Below are positions 26,221-35,000 of a stretch of DNA of 64,000 bases, in pieces. How positions within the stretch are numbered: position 1 is the first letter of the stretch; each line of letters opens with the position of its first letter. The DNA is taken from assembly GCF_021764745.1 (NCBI RefSeq), contig NZ_JAETXX010000006.1, positions 124,001-188,000 of the forward strand, read 5' to 3'. The DNA comes from Joostella atrarenae. Lineage in GTDB: Bacteria; Bacteroidota; Bacteroidia; Flavobacteriales; Flavobacteriaceae. The notes below the pieces were generated by a model. The model worked only from the letters and a program-made list of their open reading frames with translations, searched no databases and was not told the DNA's origin. A program made the position numbers and the translations under genes.

Positions 26221-27489
26221 TTAGTTAGCTATTTTATGACTGAAAAGTTTAGGGTTGATAACTAACATTGCCCAAGCCCAGTTATTAGTATTGTCGTTTG
26301 TAACACCACCTTTAACAATACTCATACTATCTGAAGCAAACATATGTGAGTATCCTACTTTTAAAGTAGCAAATTTCATTAGCTTATGAGTGTATTGTAA
26401 GTCGATTTCTGTTCCTAAATAAGAATCAGCATCATTAGGAAGATCTCCATTTGCACCAAAGTAATGTACTGCTGTTAATAGACTTGATTTTTCACCTGTT
26501 TTAAAAACTACTTTACTGTAGATATCATTTAACCCTGCGTTATTTGCATAGTTACCAACATAGAAATAATCCATAAAACCATTAAATCCATGGTTTGTAC
26601 CATATAATGGGAAGAAAGAGTTACTACTGCTATCACCAGAATCAGAACCACTTAATATCTCAAATCCAAGAGCAAATAATGTATTTTGTGGTTTGTAGCT
26701 ACCTTCAAGCATAAGTTCATATGCATTTAAGTTAACATCCAAAGGGTATGCTTTTCCGAACTGATAGTAGAAACTACCTGCAAAATCTAAAACTGAAATA
26801 GGGAACTTAACATAGGTTCCAGCTGTCTGTGTGTAATAAACTCCATCTGCTTCATCATTAATATCAAACTTTTGGAAACCATTATTTAAGAATAGGAAAC
26901 TAGCAGATGCTTTTTCCCATGTTTTTTTAGCATATAAATACTGCATCGTTTTATAAGTAAAGAAACCAGGAACGTCATAAGCAGTTCCTGTGTTTTCCTG
27001 ACTCGTTTGGCTAAAAGCAAAACCTGCATCCGCCATAAAGCTATCGTTACGATACTTTATAAGTGCAGCATCATGAAAACGTCCTTGCATAGCCCAATCA
27101 AGACCACCAAATATACGCTCGTTATCGTATATAATAGTTTGTCGACCAACTTTTGTCGACCAATTCTCATTAATATTTAATTCTGCCCATGCTTGGAATA
27201 ACGAAAAAGAATCGTTTCCGTCAATAGGTAAAATCTGCCTCGTATCTCCCCAGGTACTAACATCTTGCACGCTAACCATTATATTTAATAGTTCCGAACT
27301 ATAATTCATATTTAATCTGGTACGCTGCGTTACAAATGCTGCAGGATCTGCATCATCTGGAAATGGAGCACTATAACCATGGCGATACTCAAAGCGCGGA
27401 CGTATGTCTGCAGAAACATCTAAAGTTTGACTAAAGACAGTGCTTGTAAAACAAACAAAGACAAGTAAGGTGGTAATAATTTTCTTCAT
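26221..27489 (-). CDS. Alginate-export-like outer membrane porin of the nitrate island
   Basis: This 422-aa beta-barrel has a signal peptide (about 1-20, ending VFSQ). It matches the alginate-export/porin family: LDVSADIRPRFEYRHGY, TQRTRLNMNYSSELLNIMVSVQDVSTWG, AWAELNINENWSTKVGRQTIIYDNERIFGGLDWAMQGRFHDAALIKY. ATG 27489 is chosen because it gives the signal peptide and follows a -7-like box by 15 nt; an upstream in-frame start at 27579 would lie in the regulatory region. It shares a NarL-like promoter motif with narK and nirB, so I infer that it carries nitrate or nitrite across the outer membrane. Confidence 0.8.
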   Translation of the reverse strand: MKKIITTLLVFVCFTSTVFSQTLDVSADIRPRFEYRHGYSAPFPDDADPAAFVTQRTRLNMNYSSELLNIMVSVQDVSTWGDTRQILPIDGNDSFSLFQAWAELNINENWSTKVGRQTIIYDNERIFGGLDWAMQGRFHDAALIKYRNDSFMADAGFAFSQTSQENTGTAYDVPGFFTYKTMQYLYAKKTWEKASASFLFLNNGFQKFDINDEADGVYYTQTAGTYVKFPISVLDFAGSFYYQFGKAYPLDVNLNAYELMLEGSYKPQNTLFALGFEILSGSDSGDSSSNSFFPLYGTNHGFNGFMDYFYVGNYANNAGLNDIYSKVVFKTGEKSSLLTAVHYFGANGDLPNDADSYLGTEIDLQYTHKLMKFATLKVGYSHMFASDSMSIVKGGVTNDNTNNWAWAMLVINPKLFSHKIAN

Positions 27490-27504
27490 AATATTAAATT
27501 TATT

Positions 27505-27526
27505 TAAATCTAAGTATAAATACTTA
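27505..27526 (-). promoter_or_regulatory. NarL-like site fused to the porin -7 box
   Basis: On the minus strand, heptamers TAAGTAT and ATACTTA with a TT spacer (27526 to 27511) end in the TA that opens the -7 box TAGATTTA (27512 to 27505). The same arrangement precedes narK and nirB. The -7 box ends 15 nt before the porin ATG. Confidence 0.65.
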
Positions 27527-27557
27527 ATTAATATACATAAACACGTAATTTTTGTGG

Positions 27558-27587
27558 TAATGATTAAAAAAATAATCATTATGTTTG
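27558..27587 (+). promoter_or_regulatory. moeA promoter with 24-bp palindrome
   Basis: TAATGATTA-A6-TAATCATTA (27558-27581) is a perfect 9-bp inverted repeat. Its final TA is also the first TA of the -7 box TATGTTTG (27580-27587), a perfect TANNTTTG, 21 nt before the moeA ATG. The palindrome differs from the NarL-like heptamers, so a different regulator is likely. Confidence 0.6.
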
Positions 27588-27608
27588 TTTTAGTTTAAAG
27601 ATAAAGAA

Positions 27609-28781
27609 ATGATTTCTGTAAAAGAAGCAATTACGTCAATTCTAGACAATTCTATTTCCTTAGGAACTCATCATATTCATATAACTAAAGCATCCGACTC
27701 TTATTTGTCATCGAATATTTACTCAACTATAAATCTACCACTTTTTCGTCAATCAGCAATGGATGGTTTTGCAGTTTGTCAATATAATGGTGATTCTTAT
27801 AAGATTATTGGTGAAATACAAGCGGGTGATAGTAAGGATATAGCATTAAAGAAAGGCGAGGGAGTTAGAATTTTTACAGGGGCACGAGTTCCTAAAGATG
27901 CTGATATCGTTATAATGAAGGAGTATGTGGAAGAGTCTGGTGATGAAATTTTACTACAAAAAAAAATATCACAGAAAACTAATATTAGAATTCCGGGAGA
28001 ATTAATTAAAGAGGGAGACTTAGCTTTAAAAAAAGGAACTTTATTAAATAGTGCTGCACTTGGATTCTTAAGTGGACTAGGTGTTGATAAAGTTACAGTC
28101 TCACAAAAACCACGAGTAGCTATTTTAGTTACAGGTAATGAGTTGGAGAAAGCAGGTACTCCGTTAACTGAAGGTAAAATTTACGATAGTAACTCTATAA
28201 TGTTACAAATGCTATTAAAAAAGGCAGGGGTAACGATTGTAGATTGTTTTAATGTCGAAGATACACAAGCAGCTTCTACTTCTATAGTAAAGGAAGTTTT
28301 GGAAGCATATGATTTTATTATCGCTTCTGGAGGGATTTCGGTGGGCGATTATGACTTAATGAGAAATGCTTTTCATATAAATGGTGTGGATGAAAAATTT
28401 TATAAAATAAATCAGCGGCCAGGGAAGCCTATTTATTTTGGAAAGAAAGATAATACTTTGGTGTTTGGACTTCCAGGGAATCCAGCAGCATGCTTTATAA
28501 ATTATCAAGCGTATGTACTTCCTGCACTTCAATTAGCTATGGGGAAGATCACTGATACCCTTTTTAAAACGGCAACTTTAGAAGATGCTATCACAAATAC
28601 TACAAAAAGGAGTTTGTTCTTAAGAGCTGAGGTAAAAGGTTCTTCAGTAAAAATTTTTAAGAATCAGAATTCGGCAATGCTTCAAAGTCTAGTAAATGCC
28701 AATGCTCTTGTATATATTTCTGAAAAAACTACACAAATAGAAAAGGGAGAAGAAGTTCGTTATTTGGAGATTCTTCAGTAA
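27609..28781 (+). CDS. moeA: Molybdopterin molybdenumtransferase
   Basis: This 390-aa cytoplasmic enzyme inserts molybdate into adenylylated molybdopterin to form Moco. Recognisable segments are LPLFRQSAMDGFAV, GEGVRIFTGARVPKDADIVIMKEYVE, VAILVTGNELEKAG, the DFIIASGGISVGDYD nucleotide motif and NTLVFGLPGNPAACFINYQAYVLPAL. The length is normal. It is the first gene of moeA-moaE-moaCB (gaps 35 and 43 nt), divergent from the porin. It supplies cofactor to the nitrate reductase at 32021-35542. Confidence 0.95.
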   Translation: MISVKEAITSILDNSISLGTHHIHITKASDSYLSSNIYSTINLPLFRQSAMDGFAVCQYNGDSYKIIGEIQAGDSKDIALKKGEGVRIFTGARVPKDADIVIMKEYVEESGDEILLQKKISQKTNIRIPGELIKEGDLALKKGTLLNSAALGFLSGLGVDKVTVSQKPRVAILVTGNELEKAGTPLTEGKIYDSNSIMLQMLLKKAGVTIVDCFNVEDTQAASTSIVKEVLEAYDFIIASGGISVGDYDLMRNAFHINGVDEKFYKINQRPGKPIYFGKKDNTLVFGLPGNPAACFINYQAYVLPALQLAMGKITDTLFKTATLEDAITNTTKRSLFLRAEVKGSSVKIFKNQNSAMLQSLVNANALVYISEKTTQIEKGEEVRYLEILQ

Positions 28782-28816
28782 CTTTATGATTCGAATGAAT
28801 TTTATAATGATTTAAG

Positions 28817-29254
28817 ATGAAAAAGAAGAAAAATGTATTTATGGAGGGAGCAATATCCCCATCATTTATAGCAGATTCTATAGCAAAACACCAATCGAAA
28901 CATTCTATTGGAGCACATAATATTTTCTTAGGACAAGTACGTGCAGATGAGATTGATGGTAATAAGGTGAGTGCAATTGAATATACTACCTACGAAAGTA
29001 TGGCTGATGAAAAGTTATATGAAATTCGGGAGAAAGCTTTTGAGAAGTTCAACCTTACTTGCATGCATATTTATCATAGTTTAGGAAAAGTAAATGCTGG
29101 AGAGATTTGTCTTTTTGTTTTTGTTTCTTCTGAAAGAAGGAAAGAGGTTTACGAAGCTACAGAGGCTATTGTAAATATGATAAAAGAAGAGGTACCCATT
29201 TTTGGAAAAGAAATTTTTGAAGATGAGACTCATCAGTGGAAAGTAAACAGTTAA
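28817..29254 (+). CDS. moaE: Molybdopterin synthase catalytic subunit
   Basis: This 145-aa large subunit of MPT synthase transfers sulfur from the MoaD thiocarboxylate to cyclic pyranopterin monophosphate. The family body is clear: GAHNIFLGQVRADEIDGNKVSAIEYTTYESMADEKL, HSLGKVNAGEICLFVFVSSERRKEVYEA and IKEEVPIFGKEIFEDETHQWK. The second active-site lysine of E. coli MoaE appears shifted by one (FGKE for WKKE), a form I believe common in Bacteroidota. No moaD is visible in the window. Middle gene of the Moco operon. Confidence 0.93.
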   Translation: MKKKKNVFMEGAISPSFIADSIAKHQSKHSIGAHNIFLGQVRADEIDGNKVSAIEYTTYESMADEKLYEIREKAFEKFNLTCMHIYHSLGKVNAGEICLFVFVSSERRKEVYEATEAIVNMIKEEVPIFGKEIFEDETHQWKVNS

Positions 29255-29297
29255 GAGCAGAAACCTTCTTTTTATTTAAATAAGCAATACCCAAAAT

Positions 29298-30185
29298 ATG
29301 AATGATATTTCTCGTGAAATAAAAACAGCTTGTACTTCTATAGCAGCGATTACAATTACACTGAATGAAGAATTGATACCGCTTTATAAAAAAGAGGTTT
29401 TTACATTGGTGAAAACTGGAGCGCAGTTGGCTGTAAAAAATGCCTTTTCGATTATTCCAGATGTATATCCTGCTTTATTGGACAGTATAGATATAACGGA
29501 TGAATTGGAGGGGGAAGAGCTTACATTTACGGTTAGTGTAAAAGCAATTCATAAAACTAATTTAGATTCGGAAGCAATGTTAGGTGCTTCTGTTGCTGCC
29601 ATTACACTAGTAAATACTTTCGAAACTAAAGATGCTGGGATAGCCATTGGTGCTTTAAGGATTGTAAAGAGTAAAAGTGCGCTTAAAGGATTTAAAAGGA
29701 TATTTCCTTCTAATTTGAAAGCCGCTGTTATCGTTTGTTCTGATTCTATTTCTGATGGGAAGAAAGAAGATAGGGCAGGGAAAGCTATTATTGAGAAGTT
29801 AAAGGAATCGTCAATCGAGATTTCTAATTATGAAATTATTCCTGATGAAGCAGTTATTATAGCTGAAAAAGCTTTAGAACTATCTAAAACTAATAATTTA
29901 TTGATTTACACTGGAGGTACAGGACTTTCATACCGAGATGTTACTCCCGAAGCATTGGAGCCTATTATCGAGCGAAGAATTCCAGGGATAGAAGAAGCCA
30001 TTCGTAGTTACGGACAAGAAAGAATGCCGTTTGCAATGCTTTCAAGAAGTGTAGCGGGAACAATCGGGAATTGTTTGGTTTTGGCCTTACCGGGATCTAC
30101 AAACGGAGCTAGCGAATCTATGGAGGCTATATTTCCTCATGTTCTTCATGTTTTTAAAATACTAAGAGGACAGCAACACGATTAG
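29298..30185 (+). CDS. MoaC-MogA/MoaB fusion with a degenerate MoaC domain
   Basis: This is a 295-aa fusion. The C-terminal half (about 140-295) is an intact MogA/MoaB adenylyltransferase domain: VIVCSDSISDGKKEDRAGKAI, IYTGGTGLSYRDVTPEA and LALPGSTNGASESM. The N-terminal half (1-135) aligns to MoaC by DSEAMLGASVAAITLV and IAIGALRIVKSKSALKG. It lacks the catalytic histidine (PCHP or PDCHP becomes PDVYP), the YDM-K aspartate (VNTFETK) and the GGKSG tail. cPMP synthase activity is therefore doubtful, while molybdopterin adenylylation looks preserved. It is the last gene of the Moco operon, followed by a repeat-rich region. Confidence 0.82.
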   Translation: MNDISREIKTACTSIAAITITLNEELIPLYKKEVFTLVKTGAQLAVKNAFSIIPDVYPALLDSIDITDELEGEELTFTVSVKAIHKTNLDSEAMLGASVAAITLVNTFETKDAGIAIGALRIVKSKSALKGFKRIFPSNLKAAVIVCSDSISDGKKEDRAGKAIIEKLKESSIEISNYEIIPDEAVIIAEKALELSKTNNLLIYTGGTGLSYRDVTPEALEPIIERRIPGIEEAIRSYGQERMPFAMLSRSVAGTIGNCLVLALPGSTNGASESMEAIFPHVLHVFKILRGQQHD

Positions 30186-30566
30186 CGCTTTAGCCCGCAG
30201 TTGTTTCAGTATTTTAACACTTCAAACCTTCGAAGGGTATTTGATAGTAAAGTATTGAGTACTCAGCAAACTACTTTGTTTAATAGTTTAAAATAGACTA
30301 CTATTGTCACCCTGAGCTTGTCGTGAGTATTTTGATAGTAAAGTATTGAGTGCTCAGCAAACAGCTTTATTTAAGAGTTTAAAATAGACTACTGTTGTCA
30401 CCCTGAGCTTGTCGAAGGGGGGGGGAGTTAAGTTTTAGTGTTCAAGAAGTAATTTTTATTCTAATTCGGAATTCAAAATTCAAAATTTTAAATTTGCCTA
30501 AAGCCTAAAGCCTAAAGCCTAAAGCCTAAAGCCTAAAGCCTAAAGCCTAAAGCCTAAAGCCTAAAA
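30186..30566. repeat. 381-nt repeat island between moaCB and the rubredoxin-tailed gene
   Basis: No gene is seen between these convergent genes. A 91-bp-period direct repeat has two copies (30241-30323 and 30332-30414), each ending in CACCCTGAGCTTGTCG. The second copy continues to GAAGGG and a 9-G tract. An AT-rich stretch with ATTCAAAATTCAAAATT follows. A perfect heptamer array then reaches to 1 nt from the stop codon of the next gene. Confidence 0.85.
30496..30565. repeat. Heptanucleotide array (GCCTAAA)x10
   Basis: Ten perfect head-to-tail copies of GCCTAAA occupy 70 bp and end 1 nt before the TGA (minus strand) of the rubredoxin-tailed protein. It is a simple-sequence repeat prone to slippage, with no spacers, so not a CRISPR. 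Confidence 0.95.
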
Positions 30567-32009
30567 TCAACTCAGTTCTTTAATCATATTTAGCCTTTTC
30601 ATGGCTGCTTTTGGTGCTTCACATAAAGAGCAGCAGTATTCATTTGGGAGTTGTTCAAAAGCTGTATTTGCAGGAATATCTTGTGTTAAGTCTCCATAGG
30701 TAGGATCGTAAATGGTAAGGCATTCGCCGCATTGGTATACTTCCGTTTCTATCTCTTTTTTAATTTCTATTTCCTTTTTAGGAGTTTCTTTTTCTTCACC
30801 TAAAGTATCAAAATACATTTTACTAAGTTCCATAAGTAAACCTGGGAGCTCTACTTTATCTACATCTTGAACATGTGTTAGGTATTCTATGGTATTAGGA
30901 TCAAAATTCTTTGCATAAAGTAAATTGTAAGTGTCTCGAATTTTAAAATCACCTAATGCTTCTGGCTGTCTATTTTTTTCAATAACAATAGAGGTAAAAT
31001 AGTATGCCTTTTTCGTATAGTCTGTAATTCCAAATGTAAGTCCGTAAGTACTAATATCATTTTGATCAAAATTAGAAACCAAGTATTTTTTTAGCTTTAA
31101 AGCATCTTTATTATTTACAGGAAGATGCCAGTTAAGCTCCAACATTGAGTGACGAACATTAATACCGCGCTTTCCTAAGAATTTCTCCCATTTAAGCTTA
31201 AACTCTGTTTGAATTCCTTTTATGATAAAAGATTTCCAAGGAGTAATACATATTTTTCCAATTTTACATTCAGCACATAAATCGCACATAGCTTTTAGAA
31301 AATCCAAGTCGTATTTATTATTCCTCCAATACAAGCCTAACCAGTATTTATCCGATCCCATTCTATTCATTCCTTCATAATATGGAAAAGGGTAGAAAGG
31401 AACATCTAAAGGCGTGTCAACAGTTCTATTATTGGTGTCGATTGCATCATTTACAAGCTCGAACACCATATTAATAGTTTCGGGTTCTTCTTGAAGTAAC
31501 TCTTCTATAGCAAGCGATACTTTTGCAATATCCCAACTGTAAATTAGAGCGGGGTACATTACTATTTCTTCCCAATTTGGGAGTCGTACATACAAATACC
31601 AATAATCATCGTGAGCAGAAGCTATAAAGTTCAAATGCCCAGTAAAAAGAGGGACAAGACGTTGTTTAGGGTCCGTAATATTTATTTTCAATAAGGGATG
31701 ATGTCTAAATTGCTCTAAAATATATAAATAGCGATCTCCTGTAAGCCACGAATTTTTAGGAAAAATATCAGCAGAAACATAAGAACAAACAATATTTTCT
31801 GTTCCCTTTTCATTCGGAGCAATCCATTCTAAATCGTTAAAATTAGCTATGGATTCTTTAGCTATTTCTTTTGAAAAAAGGATGTCTTGTCGGGAGCCAA
31901 ATGAAATAGTTTTTAAGCCTGAATTTTCAGCAGCTTCAGCAATCGATTTTAATTCTCCAGGAGACAAAACACCGCCTTTTATGATTAATCTGTTCAGTTC
32001 TTTATTCAT
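30567..32009 (-). CDS. Rubredoxin-tailed redox protein of nitrate assimilation
   Basis: This is a 480-aa protein with a C-terminal rubredoxin domain (about 420-470): ligands CGEC and CSLC enclose YDPTYGDLTQDIPANTAFEQLP. The first 400 residues show segments like nitrite/sulfite reductase ferredoxin-like half domains (LIIKGGVLSPGELKSIAEAAENSGLKTISFGSRQDI), but the siroheme-binding cysteine motif is not seen. CDLCAECKIGKICITPWKSFIIKG could hold a metal or cluster. It starts 11 nt after the nitrate reductase gene, clearly one operon, so I infer an electron carrier to nitrate or nitrite reductase. A Lys/Glu-rich linker precedes the rubredoxin. Confidence 0.7.
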   Translation of the reverse strand: MNKELNRLIIKGGVLSPGELKSIAEAAENSGLKTISFGSRQDILFSKEIAKESIANFNDLEWIAPNEKGTENIVCSYVSADIFPKNSWLTGDRYLYILEQFRHHPLLKINITDPKQRLVPLFTGHLNFIASAHDDYWYLYVRLPNWEEIVMYPALIYSWDIAKVSLAIEELLQEEPETINMVFELVNDAIDTNNRTVDTPLDVPFYPFPYYEGMNRMGSDKYWLGLYWRNNKYDLDFLKAMCDLCAECKIGKICITPWKSFIIKGIQTEFKLKWEKFLGKRGINVRHSMLELNWHLPVNNKDALKLKKYLVSNFDQNDISTYGLTFGITDYTKKAYYFTSIVIEKNRQPEALGDFKIRDTYNLLYAKNFDPNTIEYLTHVQDVDKVELPGLLMELSKMYFDTLGEEKETPKKEIEIKKEIETEVYQCGECLTIYDPTYGDLTQDIPANTAFEQLPNEYCCSLCEAPKAAMKRLNMIKELS

Positions 32010-32020
32010 TTGGATCGTTT

Positions 32021-35000
32021 TTAAGCTAAAACACTACTATTTTTTAATAATTCCCTTACTTCCGTTTTACAACTTCCGCAGCCGAGACCAGCTCCTGTTT
32101 GTTTGCATAATTCAGTAAAATCAGAACACCCATTACGGATTACTTCTTCAATATTTCCAACGCCCACTTGACTACATGAACATACGAGATTCCCCATTAC
32201 AGGCTTTGTATTTGTAGCACCACGGAGTAAGGTATTTCTTTTATCGGAGAGTTCCATTTTGCCTTCAATCATTTCCTTGAATTCAGCAAACTCATTTTTA
32301 TCTCCCATTAGAATAGCACCCACTAATAAATCGTCTTTTACAATGCATTTTTTATAATACCTTTTTGTGGCATCCATAAAAATAATTTCTTCATAGCTAG
32401 TATCGTTTTCCGGAACATTTATATCTCCAATACTACAAAGGTTGAGGTCATTAAATTTTAAAATATTCATCAGTACGGAGCCTTTGTATCCGCTGCTAAT
32501 ATCTCCAGCAATAAAATTTGCTAGAATATTGGCTTGCTCTTCCGCAGCAGAAGTAATACCAAAAAGTTCGTTATTAAATTGAGCAATCTCTCCAATTGCA
32601 TAGATTGATGGATCCGAGCTTTGTAAATGCTGATTGATTTTAATTCCGCGACCGCAGTCGATACCAGCATGTTTTGCAATCTCAATATTTGGACGTGTAC
32701 CAATAGCGTAGACAATAGCGTGTGCATTAAAGTTTTTCCCGCTTTTTAGAGTGATTGATAGATCCCCATTTTCATCATCGTCAAAAACGGTACTTACCTC
32801 ATTATCAAAATATATTTGAACCCCTCTTTCTTGAACATCTAAGGCTAGTAATTTACTTGATGTTTTGTCCAACTGACGTTCCATTAAACGAGAAGAACGT
32901 TGAACGATTGTAATTTTTACACCTTGGTGTTTTAATGCTGCTGCGAGCTCTAAACCGAGAAGTCCGCCACCAACAATTACAACGTGTCGCTCTTCAGTAG
33001 GAAGGTTTGTATTTTCTAAGTGGCTTTTAAAATTGTCGGCATCACTTTTACTTCTCATGGTAAATCTTCCAGGAAGCTCCAATTGAACATCATTAGGAAC
33101 AAAAGCACGACTTCCAGTTGCTAGAACTAGTCGGTCGTATTGATGTATATTCCCGTAGCTATCCTTAATATGTTTATTTTCTTTATCAATAGAAACAATA
33201 GAAGTACTACCATGCAGCGTTATTTTAAGCTTTGAGAGCTCATTTTCTTTTAATTTCTGAAGTTGCTCCCATGAAAGTTCTTCTGTGATATATTCTGGTA
33301 ATAAAACTCTATTATAAAATGGATGAGGTTCTTCAGAAAAGGCATGTATTTCATGATGAATAGTATGCTCTCTATAATTTTGAATAAACCTAAAAGCAGC
33401 AGCTCCAGCTCCTACAACTATTATTTTTTCTCTTTGCTTTTTATATTTAGATACTGCAACTGCTGTAAACTTAAAGTCAGGTTCTTTAGACTGCGGATCT
33501 ACAATAGTATTGGTTAGATTATTAGCTCTGTTGAGGTCACTTTTTAATACTTTACCCCAATGCATGGGTATAAATATCACCCCTTCACGAACGCTATCTG
33601 TTACTTTTGCCCGCAATCTTACCACTCCGTTTTTACTTTTTATTTCTGAAACGTCTCCGTTTTTAATTCCGTATAGATAAGCATCAACAGGATTTATTTC
33701 TAAAACGGGAGTAGGGTAGTGCGTATGTAAACGAGATACCTTCCCTGTTTTTGTCATTGTATGCCATTGATCACGAACCCTTCCAGTGGTCAAGATTAGA
33801 GGATATTCGCTAGAAGGTTGGATGGAAGCATTTTCTGTACTATAAGGAACATTAAAAATTGCTTTCTGAGAAGGAGTATAGAACTTCTTATCTTCAAAAA
33901 GGCGTGTTGTTCCTTTATGTCTATAAGCTGGCACTGGCCATTGCATGGTGCCTTCATTTTTAAGTCGGTCGTAATTCAGAAAAGAAATGTCAATATTTGT
34001 GCCTTTGGTCATCGCACAATACTCTTTGTAGATTTCCTCTGTAGCATTGTAATTAAAGCCTCTAAACCCCATTTTATTAGCGAAATCGCATAATATTTCA
34101 ACATCAGGCCTAGCTTCTCCAGGAGCATTGATAACTTTTGGGAGGTAAGAAATCCTACGTTCAGAGTTCGTCATAGTTCCTTCTTTTTCCAACCACCCGG
34201 CAGCAGGTAAAAGTAAATCCGCCATTTTTGTGGTATCAGATTTATGAGAGATATCCTGAACGATAACAAATTTTGCATTTTTTAATGCTTTTTCGACCCT
34301 TCTAACATTCGGCATACTTACCAATGGATTTGTACAAACAATCCACACCGCTTTTAGTTTTCCTTTCTCCAGGGCATCGAACATTTCTGTGGCTGTATAT
34401 CCAGGTTTTCCTGAGATACTATTTACACCCCAGAATTGAGCAACTTCTTTTCGGTGTTCTTCATTGAATAGATTTTTATGAACTGCTAATAAATTGGCCA
34501 TTCCACCAACTTCGCGGCCTCCCATGGCATTTGGTTGCCCTGTTAAGGAGAAAGGTCCAGCTCCAGGTTTTCCAATCTGACCAGTAATTAGTGATAAATT
34601 TAGGAGTGAAAAGTTCTTATCAGTACCAACTACACTTTGATTAAGCCCCATTGCCCACATGCTTATAAAACCTTTAGCAAGGCCAATCATATCGGCAGCT
34701 TTTTTTATGTCATTTTCGGGAACACCGCAGATTTTAGCGGCTTTTTTTATAGAAATTCCTAGAATTTGTTCTTTATACTTCTGAAAATCTTCCGTGTGGT
34801 TTTTTATAAAATTATAATCGATCAATCCACGTTCTAACAGACGCCTCCCTATGGCATTATGGAGTACAACATCGGTTCCAGGAATAAGTTGTAAGTGTAA
34901 ATCAGCAAATTTAGCAGAATCAGTTTTTCTAGGATCGATTACAATTACTTTTACGTTTGGATTCTCTTCTTTATGCTTTTCAAGTCTTCGAAAAAGAATA

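Noticed and set aside
27490-27579. 30-residue extension of the nitrate-island porin
   Set aside because: It reads through the promoter and NarL-like site and would bury the signal peptide.
28817-29254. MoaE active-site lysine seemingly lost (FGKE instead of WKKE)
   Set aside because: A lysine is present one residue later and, as I remember, many Bacteroidota MoaE proteins read W/F-G-K-E here; probably a lineage trait, not inactivation.
30496-30565. Tandem heptamers as a CRISPR array
   Set aside because: The units are contiguous 7-mers with no unique spacers and no cas genes are nearby; it is a simple-sequence repeat.
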